Origin: Paenibacillus terrigena DSM 21567
GTDB lineage: Bacteria; Bacillota; Bacilli; Paenibacillales; Paenibacillaceae
Direction of reading: 5' to 3'
Assembly: GCF_000374845.1 (NCBI RefSeq)
Contig: NZ_KB895413.1
Location: forward strand, 682,001 to 746,000
Length of the DNA: 64,000 bases
Each line of letters starts with the position of its first letter. Position 1 is the stretch's first letter. Shown one piece after another: positions 54,037-63,613 of the stretch. The position numbers and the translations under genes were made by a program. Under the pieces are notes generated by a model. That model searched no databases and was not told where the DNA came from. It saw only the letters and a list, made by a program, of their open reading frames with translations.

Positions 54037-54831
54037 TTGAGAAACTATTTAGACTTACTACAAGATATTCTAGATCATGGTGAGAAGAAAGAAGACCGTA
54101 CGGGCACAGGAACGATCTCCGTGTTCGGTCGTCAACTTCGCTTCGATTTGTCGCTGGGATTTCCGCTCATGACAACGAAAAAACTTCATCTTAAATCGAT
54201 TGTGCATGAACTGCTATGGTTCTTGAAAGGCGATACCAATATTCAATATTTGAAAGAAAATGGCGTTACGATCTGGGATGAATGGGCGGATGAGGAAGGT
54301 AATCTAGGTCCTGTCTATGGTTCGCAGTGGCGCAATTGGGAAGCTAAAGATGGTCGTACAATTGACCAAATCGCGAATGTTATTCATCAGATTAAGAACA
54401 ATCCAGATTCACGTCGTATTCTCGTTAGCGCGTGGAACGTAGGCGAAATTGACAACATGAAGCTGCCTCCGTGTCATTTGTTGTTTCAGTTCTATGTAGC
54501 GAACGGAAAGCTGTCCTGCATGCTTACGATGCGTTCGGTTGATACGTTCTTGGGGCTTCCATTTAATATTGCGAGCTATGCGTTATTAACCCATATGATC
54601 GCTCAGCAATGTGACCTAGAAGTTGGGGAGTTCGTATGGTCAGGCGGCGATGTTCATATTTACTCGAACCACTTTGAACAAGTAGAACGCCAATTATCGC
54701 GTGAGCCTTTCGAACTGCCGAAGCTTGTCATCAAGCGCAAGCCAGATTCCATTTTCGAATATACGTACGATGACTTTGAATTCGAGGGCTATCAGCATCA
54801 TCCTGGGATCAAAGCGCCGGTAGCGATCTAG
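54037..54831 (+). CDS. thyA: Thymidylate synthase ThyA
   Basis: Makes dTMP from dUMP with methylenetetrahydrofolate, producing dihydrofolate. The start is TTG 54037 (AGAGGTG 8 bp upstream), which gives 264 residues, the standard length, and puts the catalytic Cys at position 146 in LPPCHLLFQ as in E. coli. DRTGTGT and RRILVSAWN are also present. Followed after 13 bp by dihydrofolate reductase, which recycles its product. Confidence 0.96.
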   Translation: MRNYLDLLQDILDHGEKKEDRTGTGTISVFGRQLRFDLSLGFPLMTTKKLHLKSIVHELLWFLKGDTNIQYLKENGVTIWDEWADEEGNLGPVYGSQWRNWEAKDGRTIDQIANVIHQIKNNPDSRRILVSAWNVGEIDNMKLPPCHLLFQFYVANGKLSCMLTMRSVDTFLGLPFNIASYALLTHMIAQQCDLEVGEFVWSGGDVHIYSNHFEQVERQLSREPFELPKLVIKRKPDSIFEYTYDDFEFEGYQHHPGIKAPVAI

Positions 54832-54844
54832 GAGGTTCATTCCA

Positions 54845-55336
54845 ATGGGATTATCTTTTGTATGGGCAATGGGCCAGAATCGCGTGATCGGGGTAGATAA
54901 CAAGCTACCGTGGCGTCTACCTTCCGATATGGCTTATTTCAGACGTGTGACGACAGGAAAAACCGTGCTGATGGGACGTAAGACGTACGAGTCTATTGGC
55001 AAGCCGCTACCGAATCGTCGCAACGTTATTTTGACAAGAAATACGGATTTTGAAGCGCCAGGGTGTGAAGTGATTCATTCGTTCGATGAAGTCGTACGCC
55101 TCGCTGAGAACGAAGAGATCATGGTGATCGGTGGTGCCGAAATTTACAAGCAACTGCTCCCTATAGCCGATCGTCTGCATGTGACAGAGATTGGGGCGTC
55201 ATTCGAAGGGGATGCGTTCTTTCCTATGTTTCCTATGGAGGAATGGAAGGTCGTCGAGCGTACGAAGGGCATTGTGGATGAGAAAAGTATCTATCCGCAC
55301 GAGTTCGTGGTCTATGAAAGATTGTCCAAATCATAG
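54845..55336 (+). CDS. dfrA: Dihydrofolate reductase
   Basis: A 163-residue chromosomal DHFR that reduces dihydrofolate with NADPH. MGQNRVIG, LPWRLPSDM (acidic residue D28 at the active site), MGRKTYESIGKPLPNRRN and VIGGAEIY are all standard. TAGGAGGTTC before ATG 54845. thyA and this gene form a two-gene folate unit. Confidence 0.96.
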   Translation: MGLSFVWAMGQNRVIGVDNKLPWRLPSDMAYFRRVTTGKTVLMGRKTYESIGKPLPNRRNVILTRNTDFEAPGCEVIHSFDEVVRLAENEEIMVIGGAEIYKQLLPIADRLHVTEIGASFEGDAFFPMFPMEEWKVVERTKGIVDEKSIYPHEFVVYERLSKS

Positions 55337-55357
55337 GTAAATAGTACAAATTGTTAT

Positions 55358-55376
55358 CTTGAAAATCCATTTCAAG
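55358..55376. promoter_or_regulatory. Perfect inverted repeat before the gltD-like gene
   Basis: CTTGAAA and TTTCAAG are separated by five bases. It could be an operator; the GATAAT at 55397-55402 may be a -10 box. Confidence 0.35.
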
Positions 55377-55453
55377 AACGGAATGCCGGATGATACGATA
55401 ATGAGAAATTCTTTTGGGATTGTAGAGATACAAGATCGGATGGGGGAACGAAC

Positions 55454-56941
55454 ATGTCAACACCGACAGGATTTATGGAGATTACAAGGCAGCTTCCGGC
55501 AGATCGTGATCCGGTTGAACGGATTAAAGACTGGGAAGAATTTCATTTGCACTTATCAGACGAAGAACTGCGCAGTCAAGGCGCGCGCTGTATGGACTGC
55601 GGAACGCCGTATTGTCATACAGGCATGGAGCTGAGCGGCGGGGCTTCGGGTTGTCCGGTGAACAATTTGATACCTGAGTGGAATAACTTAATCTACCGCG
55701 ATCAATGGAGAGACGCACTCGATCGCTTGCATAAGACGAATAACTTTCCAGAGTTCACTGGTCGTGTATGCCCAGCACCTTGTGAAGGGGCGTGTACGGT
55801 AGGGCTCATCGGAAGTCCGGTGACGATTAAGAATATTGAGAACAGCATTATCGAGCGCGGATTTGACGAGGGCTGGGTTGTACCGCAACCACCGTTTGAG
55901 CGCACAGGGAAGCGTGTGGCGATCGTAGGATCGGGTCCTGCTGGCTTAGCTGCTGCAGCGCAGTTGAACAAAGCAGGCCATGAAGTGACGGTGTACGAGC
56001 GTGCGGATCGTATTGGCGGCCTTCTGATGTACGGCATACCGACGATGAAGCTGGACAAGAAGGTTGTGGAGCGTCGCGTTCAGATCTTGGAAGCGGAAGG
56101 CGTGAAGTTCGTAACCAATACAGAGATCGGCAAAGATATTCCTTCGCAGCAGCTTGTCGATGAATTCGATGCCGTTGTGCTCTGCGGTGGTGCAACGAAA
56201 CCACGCGAATTCAATATCGAAGGTCGCGAGCTGAAGGGCGTTCACTATGCGATGGACTACTTGAACGGAACGATCAAGAGCTATCTAGATTCCAATCTAG
56301 AAGACGGTAACTACATTTCTGCAAAAGATCAAGATGTTATCGTCATCGGTGGCGGTGATACAGGAACGGACTGTGTAGCGACAGCATTAAGACATGGATG
56401 CCGCAGTGTAACACAATTCGGTACGCATACGAAGGCTCCGCTGACACGTGATTCCATCGCGAATCCTTGGCCGCAATTCCCGAACGTGTATACACTCGAT
56501 TATGCACAAGAGGAAGCGAAAGCATTGTACGGCAACGATCCACGCGAATTCTCGATCATGACGACGAGGTTCGCCTCGGATGAGGAAGGCAACGTGAAGG
56601 AACTGCATACGGTTCAAATCGAGCGGATTGTCGATGAGACGGGCCGTAAAATCTATCAGCCGATTCCAGGTACAGAACGTGTATTCCCGGCGTCGCTTGT
56701 ATTAATCGCAATTGGGTTTGATGGTCCGGAATCGACGCTCGTTGATCAATTGAAATTAGAGCAAGACCGCCGTTCCAATGTGAAAGCGGAATATGGAAAA
56801 TACCAGACAAGCGCGGAGAAAGTATTCGCTGCCGGCGATATGCGCCGTGGTCAGAGTTTGGTCGTCTGGGCGATCAACGAAGGACGCGAAGCTGCACGTG
56901 AAGTCGACAAATTCTTGATGGGCTCTTCCCTTTTGCCTTAA
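55454..56941 (+). CDS. gltD: Glutamate synthase small-subunit (GltD-like) oxidoreductase
   Basis: A 495-residue FAD/NADPH and iron-sulphur protein. The N-terminal Cys clusters (CMDCGTPYC and CPAPCEGAC) bind 4Fe-4S; the FAD motif is [10 protein letters not shown] and the NADPH motif GGGDTGTD. With GltB it makes glutamate from glutamine and 2-oxoglutarate. No large-subunit gene is adjacent, so it may pair with a gltB elsewhere or serve another electron acceptor. GATGGGGG precedes ATG 55454. Confidence 0.9.
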   Translation: MSTPTGFMEITRQLPADRDPVERIKDWEEFHLHLSDEELRSQGARCMDCGTPYCHTGMELSGGASGCPVNNLIPEWNNLIYRDQWRDALDRLHKTNNFPEFTGRVCPAPCEGACTVGLIGSPVTIKNIENSIIERGFDEGWVVPQPPFERTGKRVAIVGSGPAGLAAAAQLNKAGHEVTVYERADRIGGLLMYGIPTMKLDKKVVERRVQILEAEGVKFVTNTEIGKDIPSQQLVDEFDAVVLCGGATKPREFNIEGRELKGVHYAMDYLNGTIKSYLDSNLEDGNYISAKDQDVIVIGGGDTGTDCVATALRHGCRSVTQFGTHTKAPLTRDSIANPWPQFPNVYTLDYAQEEAKALYGNDPREFSIMTTRFASDEEGNVKELHTVQIERIVDETGRKIYQPIPGTERVFPASLVLIAIGFDGPESTLVDQLKLEQDRRSNVKAEYGKYQTSAEKVFAAGDMRRGQSLVVWAINEGREAAREVDKFLMGSSLLP

Positions 56942-57069
56942 ATTCAGTCATAATTAGATCATGTACGTAAGTATGGAGCTGCGCAGGGCGCGGCTCTTTT
57001 TGTCCGTTATCGACCTTGCAGGAACAAGAGGGCAAGTGAAAGGCGGATTGAAAGGGGAGGCGCTGAACC

Positions 57070-59337
57070 GTGAAGACGTTAGTCATTGCCGAGAAGCCGG
57101 ATATGGGGCGGACGATTGCCGCCGTCATCGAGCCGAAGGGCAAGAACAACCGAACGTATATTGAAGGGGAGAGATATATTATTACGTGGGCAATCGGGCA
57201 TCTCGTGGGACTTGCAGAGCCTGATTTGTATGATGATAAATATAAGAAATGGAATTTTTCTGATCTGCCGATTATACCGGATCATTTCAAAATCATCGCC
57301 AATGCGAAGACGAAAGATCAATTGAAGGTGATTGGTGAGCTTGCTAAACGATGCAATCACCTGGTTAACGCATGCGATGCTGGGCGAGAAGGGCAGTATA
57401 TTTTTGCGTTAATTCAGCAGTACTTGAAGCTTCACCAGCCAGTCGAACGACTCTGGATTTCGGATTTAACGGCGGAGACGATTCGCGACGGCTTTGCATC
57501 CCTTCGTGCTGGCGCGGATTTCGAGAATCTGACGCTCGCTGCAAGATCGCGGAGTGAAGCAGACTGGCTTATTGGGATGAATGCATCGCGTGCATTTACA
57601 ACCAAACATCGAAATCTGTTGTCTGTAGGGCGTGTACAGACCCCTGTTCTGGCATTGATCTATGATCGACAGAAGGAGATTGAAGCCTTTGATTCTCTAA
57701 CCTTCTACGATTGCATCGCGGATTTCGCTCAACCAGAATCGACGTATCAAGGGATTTGGCAAGGCGAACGAATGACCTCGAAGGAGGCCGCTGATGCACT
57801 CGCAGCAAAGGTAAAGGACAAGCCGGCGACCGTGGCAAGCTATGACGTGAAAGAAACGAAGGAATACCCATACAAGCTGTATGATTTAACGTTATTGCAA
57901 CGGGATGCGAATGCGAAATTCGGCTTCTCAGCGAAGAAGACACTAGACTTGGCACAGGCGCTGTATGAGAAGCATAAAGTGATTTCGTACCCAAGAACGA
58001 ATTCGAACTATGTTACCGAACAGAACATCGAACCGATGCATAAGACGCTACATATGCTCAAATCGACGGCGTACAAGGAATATGCAGAAGGTGCGAAGCC
58101 TTCTCTCGTGCATGTGAATAATAAATCCGTCTGTAATCCGAGTAAAGTCGAAGATCACCATGCGATTCTTCCGACCTTAAAGCGACCGGGCACATTAGCA
58201 CCTGATGAGCAGAAGATCTATGATTTGGTTGTCCGTCGATTCCTCACGCAGTTCTATCCACCTGCTGAATATAAGCAGCATACATTGCTTACAGAGGTCG
58301 AAGGGGAGACGTTCAAGACGAATGTGAAGGAACTCCTCTTCATCGGTTGGAAAGCTGTCGTCTCAGACGAGCCCAAGGGTAAGGCGGGAGGCAAGTCGAA
58401 AGGTAAAGGATCGGCAGGGAAAGACGGTGAAGAGGAAGAAACAGAGGAATTAACGACGGAGCCTTTCCAGGTCAATCCCGATGCAGAGACGCAGTGTATC
58501 GAGGCTACGATTAAAGAAAAGAACACACAGCCTCCCAAAGCTTATACCGAAGGGACATTGCTGAAGGCGATGGAAAGCGCGGGCAAGCAAATTGAGAATG
58601 AAGAACTGCGGGATGCAATGAAGGATGCAGGACTAGGCACACCAGCAACTCGAGCGGCGACGATTGAACGACTGAAGCATGTCGGCTACATCGTGATGCA
58701 AGGCAAACGAATTACCGTCACCCAGAAAGGCAGAATGGCTATCGAGCTCATTCGTCACGCAGGGGTTGATCTTCTGACTTCGCCGGATATGACAGGTCAG
58801 TGGGAACGGCGATTGAATCAAATATCGAAAGGTGAAGCATCGAACGAGCGATTTATGGAGAACGTGAAGAAATTTACGATGTTCATTGTTGATAAAGTTC
58901 GAGTGCAGCGCCCAGTCTCGAAGGAAGCTTTCGGTGACCCGAATGACCATGCGAAGCCGACGAAGGGAAAATCAACGCAAAAGACGGAGCGCAAGGCTTC
59001 AACTGCAGCATCCAAGCCCGAATCATCGACCAAGGATTCGAATACAGCTACGGCATTGACGTTTGAACCAATCGGGCCTTGCCCGCGAACAGGCTGTGGC
59101 GGCTCCATTATTATGGGCCGGAAAGGATATGGCTGCAATCACTTTAAGGAAGGCTGCAAGTTCGTTATCTGGAAGTCGAGCCTTGGCAAGACCATGACAG
59201 ATACGATGATTCGATCCCTGCTTAGTAAAGGGAGCACACAACCGCTGTCTTTCAAAGCGGAAGATGGAACGACGTACAAGGCACGAATGATACTCTCGAA
59301 CCCTGAGACAGGGGAGCTGAAGTTAGAACGAACATGA
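57070..59337 (+). CDS. topB: DNA topoisomerase III
   Basis: Type IA topoisomerase that separates catenated or recombining DNA. The 755 residues have the Toprim domain (VIAEKPDMGRTIA to NACDAGREGQYIF), the catalytic tyrosine Y307 in SYPRTNSNY and the conserved PATRAATIERL. A Lys/Gly-rich insert lies near residues 437-460. The C-terminal part ends with a Cys-containing zinc-ribbon (CPRTGCGG, CNHFKEGCKF) typical of Bacillales TopB. GTG 57070 has AGGGGAGG upstream. Confidence 0.95.
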   Translation: MKTLVIAEKPDMGRTIAAVIEPKGKNNRTYIEGERYIITWAIGHLVGLAEPDLYDDKYKKWNFSDLPIIPDHFKIIANAKTKDQLKVIGELAKRCNHLVNACDAGREGQYIFALIQQYLKLHQPVERLWISDLTAETIRDGFASLRAGADFENLTLAARSRSEADWLIGMNASRAFTTKHRNLLSVGRVQTPVLALIYDRQKEIEAFDSLTFYDCIADFAQPESTYQGIWQGERMTSKEAADALAAKVKDKPATVASYDVKETKEYPYKLYDLTLLQRDANAKFGFSAKKTLDLAQALYEKHKVISYPRTNSNYVTEQNIEPMHKTLHMLKSTAYKEYAEGAKPSLVHVNNKSVCNPSKVEDHHAILPTLKRPGTLAPDEQKIYDLVVRRFLTQFYPPAEYKQHTLLTEVEGETFKTNVKELLFIGWKAVVSDEPKGKAGGKSKGKGSAGKDGEEEETEELTTEPFQVNPDAETQCIEATIKEKNTQPPKAYTEGTLLKAMESAGKQIENEELRDAMKDAGLGTPATRAATIERLKHVGYIVMQGKRITVTQKGRMAIELIRHAGVDLLTSPDMTGQWERRLNQISKGEASNERFMENVKKFTMFIVDKVRVQRPVSKEAFGDPNDHAKPTKGKSTQKTERKASTAASKPESSTKDSNTATALTFEPIGPCPRTGCGGSIIMGRKGYGCNHFKEGCKFVIWKSSLGKTMTDTMIRSLLSKGSTQPLSFKAEDGTTYKARMILSNPETGELKLERT

Positions 59338-59350
59338 GGAGGATAGTGCC

Positions 59351-59866
59351 GTGGCTTCACAGCGTATTCGTATTTCCATTCCTAAGACGTATTCTGAAAT
59401 ATGGCATGACACGATTTCCATTGCGGTCTTATGTGTCATTATTCTTTACATCGGCTTATTATGGAATAGTCTGCCGAGTCAAGTGCCAATCCACTTTAAT
59501 GCAGAAGGGGACGCTGATGGATGGGGGAGCAGAACCATTCTACTGCTCTTGCCGGGAGTCAGCCTCATCTTGTACATTGCATTTTCGATTGTGAGCCGTT
59601 ATCCGCATCGATTCAATTATCCCGTTGTCATTACGGCTGAGAATGTACAAGAGAAGTACACATTATCAAGACTCCTTGTCAGCTGGCTGAAGCTTGAGAC
59701 GATCCTTGTGCTTAGTTATATTGAATGGAGTATGCTGCAGACCGCTGTAGGGGAAAATCACGGGGTTAGCTTCTGGCTATTGCCTGTCTGTATAGCTGTG
59801 ATGCTGTGTACAATCGGATGGTGTCTGTTCCTCATGTTGCGTAACTCCAAAAAGCCTCTAGCGTAG
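59351..59866 (+). CDS. DUF1648 membrane protein
   Basis: A 171-residue protein with four membrane helices. The DUF1648 signature WNSLPSQVPIHFNAEGDADGWG lies between helices 1 and 2. In B. subtilis SdpI and other DUF1648 proteins give immunity or regulate growth, but this one lacks proof of either role. GTG 59351 is supported by GAGGAGG; it lies 13 bp after topB. Its last codons lie inside the terminator stem. Confidence 0.8.
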   Translation: MASQRIRISIPKTYSEIWHDTISIAVLCVIILYIGLLWNSLPSQVPIHFNAEGDADGWGSRTILLLLPGVSLILYIAFSIVSRYPHRFNYPVVITAENVQEKYTLSRLLVSWLKLETILVLSYIEWSMLQTAVGENHGVSFWLLPVCIAVMLCTIGWCLFLMLRNSKKPLA

Positions 59867-59890
59867 CGAACTACGTTAGAGGCTTTTTGG
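59850..59890. terminator. Bidirectional terminator
   Basis: AAAAAGCCTCTA and TAGAGGCTTTTT, with an inner CGTAG/CTACG, form one of the longest stems in the window. It ends the topB side and the convergent HAD gene. Confidence 0.93.
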
Positions 59891-60637
59891 TTAAGATAGC
59901 AGGTGCTGATTCAGCACCTCTGGAATATCATTTAATGACGTGACGGTGTACAAAGTAGCGTCGGGGTCAAGCGTGTAGTCCACCATATTGTATTTCCATT
60001 CATTTTGCTGCTTGAGGTAGATGACGCTGAGTCCGGCTTCAAGTGCAGGGGTGACATCCGTCCGCAACGAGTTCCCGATCATCCAAGTCTTCTGCCGATC
60101 GAATTGACCTTCGTACAAGATCGATTCGAGTGCTTCTCGATTCTTATGCTGACGAATGTAGATACGATCATGGAAGAACTCTCTCAGCTTCATCTCATCG
60201 ATTTTGCGCTGTTGGATGAGGATCTCTCCGCCAGTATAGAGGGAGAGTGTATGTCCTTCTTCACGGAGATGCGACAATGTCTCGAACATCCCAGGGTAAG
60301 GCTCAACTGGCTGCTCATATACGCTGCGCCCGAGCTGCATTAGCTGCTCTTCTTCCTTCGGATGCACAGGTCTTCCGTGTAGAACACTGAAATAGCGGTA
60401 CGTATCAACGAAGGACTCGGGGAAATGCTCGCTAACGAATCCGTCTCGATTTACGCGTTCGAGATCAATATCGATTTGCTTTTTCTTGATGTGTTCCGTT
60501 CTGATATCATACGTGTGAAACCACGTCTCCATAAGATCTAGGAATTGTTCGATGATGAGGTAGAAGTATTTGTTGCAATAAATAAGCGTATCGTCGAGAT
60601 CGAAGATAATATTCTGCTGTGTTGTTTGCTGTGTCAT
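59891..60637 (-). CDS. HAD-superfamily hydrolase
   Basis: A 248-residue phosphatase. Motif I is IIFDLDDTLI, motif II LYTGGE, and motif IV WMIGNSLRTDVTPAL. A helical C1 cap follows motif I. The substrate is unknown. AAAGGAGTG lies before the ATG on the minus strand. It follows the ArsR-type regulator gene by 52 bp and is probably co-transcribed, so that regulator may control it. Confidence 0.85.
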   Translation of the reverse strand: MTQQTTQQNIIFDLDDTLIYCNKYFYLIIEQFLDLMETWFHTYDIRTEHIKKKQIDIDLERVNRDGFVSEHFPESFVDTYRYFSVLHGRPVHPKEEEQLMQLGRSVYEQPVEPYPGMFETLSHLREEGHTLSLYTGGEILIQQRKIDEMKLREFFHDRIYIRQHKNREALESILYEGQFDRQKTWMIGNSLRTDVTPALEAGLSVIYLKQQNEWKYNMVDYTLDPDATLYTVTSLNDIPEVLNQHLLS

Positions 60638-60689
60638 CGTGATTTCACTCCTTTCTTTAAGCAGTTGCTTCTATGATGAGCGTTGATGG

Positions 60690-61604
60690 CTAGAGGCGCA
60701 GATACGACTCAAGGAAGAGCTGCATCTCAGCAATCCCATCTGCACGGATACTGTATTTCTCATTCTCATCATTAAGATGTGTGCGCAGCAAGCCTGCGAC
60801 GCGTAGGATTCGAATATGTGAGCCGACAGCTTCGGGAGTCATCTGCATAATCTCAGCGACTTCGGATGTTGACCGCAGCTCTTGCGCAAGATAACGCAAT
60901 ATCAACAAACGTTTTGGGTCGGATAGTGCGCGTGTGAAGCGAGCGAGACCAATGGGAACTTGATGCTCATTCGTCTCTGGCAAGTCAATCGCATATTGAA
61001 TCAGCAGCATCCCGTTCAATTTCACATAATAGTTCACAGGGCGACTATGAATCATAGGCATGAGTATGATCGTATGTAAGTGATCTAGGGGCTCAACGAC
61101 GACACCATTCGTCGCATATTCGACAAGGTCGATCGGATCCATCTTGGAGATCAGCTGCTGCTTCTCCTTCGCATCTTCTTCAAGAAACGGTATTATTGTA
61201 TGCTCAATCTCGGCAAAATATTGCTCGTACCATGCTTTGATTAACGGTGTATAAGAGTCGCGAATGCGTGCAACGTCCTCTTTGGCCACATGATCGACAT
61301 AAGGGGTTGTCTGTGCGTACAGCTCGTCCAAATCGCAAGTCTCTAGATAATGAATACATGATGGGATATCCGTCTTCGGCTCACGTTGGATTGTCCACAA
61401 ATAGAGGATATCGTAGTCTATCATTTCCGATGAACGAAATGTATCGATTTGTTCGACAATGGTTGGATCGAGTCGACAGGATACGTCATCAATCCACTCC
61501 TGACCCCAATCTAAATCATCAGTCCACTTCCGTGTCGTATATATTAAGAAGCTGCACAATAGTTCATACATTGAAGAATGATAGACTTTGATCTGATAAC
61601 TCAT
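60690..61604 (-). CDS. ArsR-type regulator with long N-terminal domain
   Basis: A 304-residue protein. The last 90 residues form an ArsR winged helix (ALSDPKRLLILRYLAQE and TPEAVGSHIRIL). Residues 1-200 are a helical domain of the DUF5937-like type seen in some Bacillales regulators, with no metal-binding Cys pair, so the signal is not the classical metal. ATG 61604 follows GGGAGGA. It is divergent from a lone ABC ATPase, whose expression it may control. Confidence 0.82.
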   Translation of the reverse strand: MSYQIKVYHSSMYELLCSFLIYTTRKWTDDLDWGQEWIDDVSCRLDPTIVEQIDTFRSSEMIDYDILYLWTIQREPKTDIPSCIHYLETCDLDELYAQTTPYVDHVAKEDVARIRDSYTPLIKAWYEQYFAEIEHTIIPFLEEDAKEKQQLISKMDPIDLVEYATNGVVVEPLDHLHTIILMPMIHSRPVNYYVKLNGMLLIQYAIDLPETNEHQVPIGLARFTRALSDPKRLLILRYLAQELRSTSEVAEIMQMTPEAVGSHIRILRVAGLLRTHLNDENEKYSIRADGIAEMQLFLESYLRL

Positions 61605-61653
61605 GATACAAATTCCTCCCATACAAGTCACAGTCCGAAGAACTGCTCTTGTT

Positions 61654-61690
61654 ATTATGGCTTGTTTTACAACCAATTGTCCACTATTAT
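61654..61690. promoter_or_regulatory. Divergent promoters
   Basis: Plus strand: TTGTTT (61662-61667), 17 bp, TATTAT (61685-61690). Minus strand: CATAAT (plus 61654-61659), 18 bp from TGGACA. The two overlap, so transcription of the regulator and of the ABC gene may exclude each other. Confidence 0.5.
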
Positions 61691-61730
61691 GTTCAGTATA
61701 ACGATAGATCCGCAGAAGGAGAATAACGTG

Positions 61731-62459
61731 ATGATGAAAGTTGATAAATTGTTGAAAAAAATACCCGAATCGACAATCCTTGATCATATTAGTCTAGAAG
61801 TAGAAGAAGGGGAGTTTATCGCAATTATTGGTCCGAGCGGCAGTGGTAAATCAACCTTTCTGAAATGCCTTGCTATGCGTGAGAAATGGACATCGGGAAA
61901 GTACATGGTTGATGATACGGATATTTTCGCGAACAAGTTCGCAGGAACACGTAAAATTCGACGGGAGTGCGCATATATCGAGCAGAGTCCGACGCTGCAT
62001 CCGAAGAAAACGGCACTTAAGAACGTCTTGATCGGACAATATCATCAAACGCCGCTCTGGCGTATGGCGACGGGGATGGTTCGTTCTGATGATTATATGG
62101 GTGCGATGGATACGATTGAGCAAGTAGGGCTGCTAGATAAAGCGAAGCTCAAGATTGAACAATTAAGCGGCGGTGAACGTCAGCGTGTTGCGTTGGCGCG
62201 TGCGCTTGTGCATGGGGCGAAAGTTATTCTGGCCGATGAGCCTGTATTAGGTCTCGACCCGAAATCCGTGGATTCAGTCATGCAGCAGCTTCAGAAGTTA
62301 TGTCGTGAGCAACGGATTACGGTTATTGCCGTTATTCAACAGGTTGAATTAGCAGAACGTTATGCGAGTCGATTGATAGGACTCTCACAAGGGAAAATTG
62401 TCGTCGATGTGAAGGGACGCCGTCTGATGCAGGCGGAGAAAAATAAGATTTTCAATTAA
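61731..62459 (+). CDS. Lone ABC ATP-binding protein (PhnC-like)
   Basis: A 242-residue nucleotide-binding protein. Walker A GPSGSGKST, signature LSGGERQRV and Walker B VILADEPVLG are intact; the overall form is like phosphonate-type PhnC subunits. AAGGAG at 61716-61721 fits ATG 61731 (GTG 61728 and ATG 61734 are alternatives). No permease or substrate-binding gene follows; a terminator does. It therefore depends on partners elsewhere or has a non-transport role. Confidence 0.85.
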   Translation: MMKVDKLLKKIPESTILDHISLEVEEGEFIAIIGPSGSGKSTFLKCLAMREKWTSGKYMVDDTDIFANKFAGTRKIRRECAYIEQSPTLHPKKTALKNVLIGQYHQTPLWRMATGMVRSDDYMGAMDTIEQVGLLDKAKLKIEQLSGGERQRVALARALVHGAKVILADEPVLGLDPKSVDSVMQQLQKLCREQRITVIAVIQQVELAERYASRLIGLSQGKIVVDVKGRRLMQAEKNKIFN

Positions 62460-62492
62460 TATGATTGATAGATGATGATGAATATTTATGTC

Positions 62493-62543
62493 GAAAGAGT
62501 GATCGAATTGACGAGCATTGTAATGTCTTTGTCACTCTTTTTT
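62493..62543 (+). terminator. Terminator after the ABC gene
   Basis: AAAGAGTGA pairs with TCACTCTTT around a 29-base loop, then a run of T. Confidence 0.8.
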
Positions 62544-62612
62544 TGCTGTGCTACTCTATAATTTGAGAAGTGTAGTGATAGAGTAGATTACATAGAATAG
62601 GATGAGATCAAT

Positions 62613-63581
62613 ATGAAAAACAAGACGAAAATTGCGTTAGTAATCATGCTGATCGCGTGTGCCTATGTTATTTTTCAAATGACTGTTTTGGGAGATTCAT
62701 CAAAGGTTCAGGTGAAAAGCAATTTAACGGAGGCGCCATCGCCGACCGTAACAACTTCTACGTATAATCCTGGTGAAGCTATGGAGCCTTCTGAGCCTTC
62801 GACACCGCAGAAGGATAGCGAGAAGAATAAAGAGGGTTCGAAAGTTCAGCCTCCGCGTTCGAAAGAGGACAAACCCGATACGAAGAAGCCGACGGATAAA
62901 TCAGATCAACAGAAAGAATCTGATAAGCCGAAACAACCGGAAATGAAGCAGCCTAACAAAGCGACGAAACCACTTGTCGGTAAAATAGCTTATATAACAT
63001 TTGATGATGGAGCGAGTCCGCATACGATGGGATTACTCGACGTGCTTAAAGAGTATGATGTCGAAGCAACCTTTTTCATGTTAGAACCGAATATGCGCAA
63101 GTACCCGGATGCTGTGAAGCGTCTAGTCAAAGAGGGACATATGCCCGCGATGCATGGCGTATCGCATCAAGTGAAGAAATATTATGCATCCAGGACATCT
63201 GTTGTTAGTGAGATGTCAGCAGGGCAGAAGACAATTCAGAAATTGACAGGAGAAGAGACTTGGCTTATCCGCACGCCGTATGGTAGTGCGCCATATATGA
63301 CGAAAGACTATATGAAGGCTGTCAAAGATGCTGGATTTACACTATGGGATTGGAATGTCGATAGCCTTGACTGGAAATACCGGGATGCACGTTACGTGGA
63401 TACCGTGAAGAAAGAAGTACTGGGACTCGAGAAGAAGAATATTTCGCCTGTTATCCTAATGCATGACCGAAAGGAAACGCTCAAGTACTTACCGCAAGTG
63501 TTGAAATTCTTGAAAGATCGCGGATATCAATTCAAGACGCTAGACGAGACGCTTAAACCGATTCAATTCAGTAAAGGCTAA
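62613..63581 (+). CDS. Membrane-anchored polysaccharide deacetylase
   Basis: A 322-residue NodB-type deacetylase of peptidoglycan or chitin-like glycans. The N-terminal helix (about 5-26) is followed by a Lys/Pro/Asp/Glu-rich linker (to about residue 120) that should span the wall. The catalytic domain has TFDDGAS, MHGVSH (metal His pair), RTPYGS, WNVDSLDW and LMHD. The Asp pair and both His are kept, so metal-dependent activity is likely. AGGATGAG precedes ATG 62613. Confidence 0.92.
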   Translation: MKNKTKIALVIMLIACAYVIFQMTVLGDSSKVQVKSNLTEAPSPTVTTSTYNPGEAMEPSEPSTPQKDSEKNKEGSKVQPPRSKEDKPDTKKPTDKSDQQKESDKPKQPEMKQPNKATKPLVGKIAYITFDDGASPHTMGLLDVLKEYDVEATFFMLEPNMRKYPDAVKRLVKEGHMPAMHGVSHQVKKYYASRTSVVSEMSAGQKTIQKLTGEETWLIRTPYGSAPYMTKDYMKAVKDAGFTLWDWNVDSLDWKYRDARYVDTVKKEVLGLEKKNISPVILMHDRKETLKYLPQVLKFLKDRGYQFKTLDETLKPIQFSKG

Positions 63582-63613
63582 GGGCAAGGTGAAATAAGGG
63601 AGTGTGATCAAGG

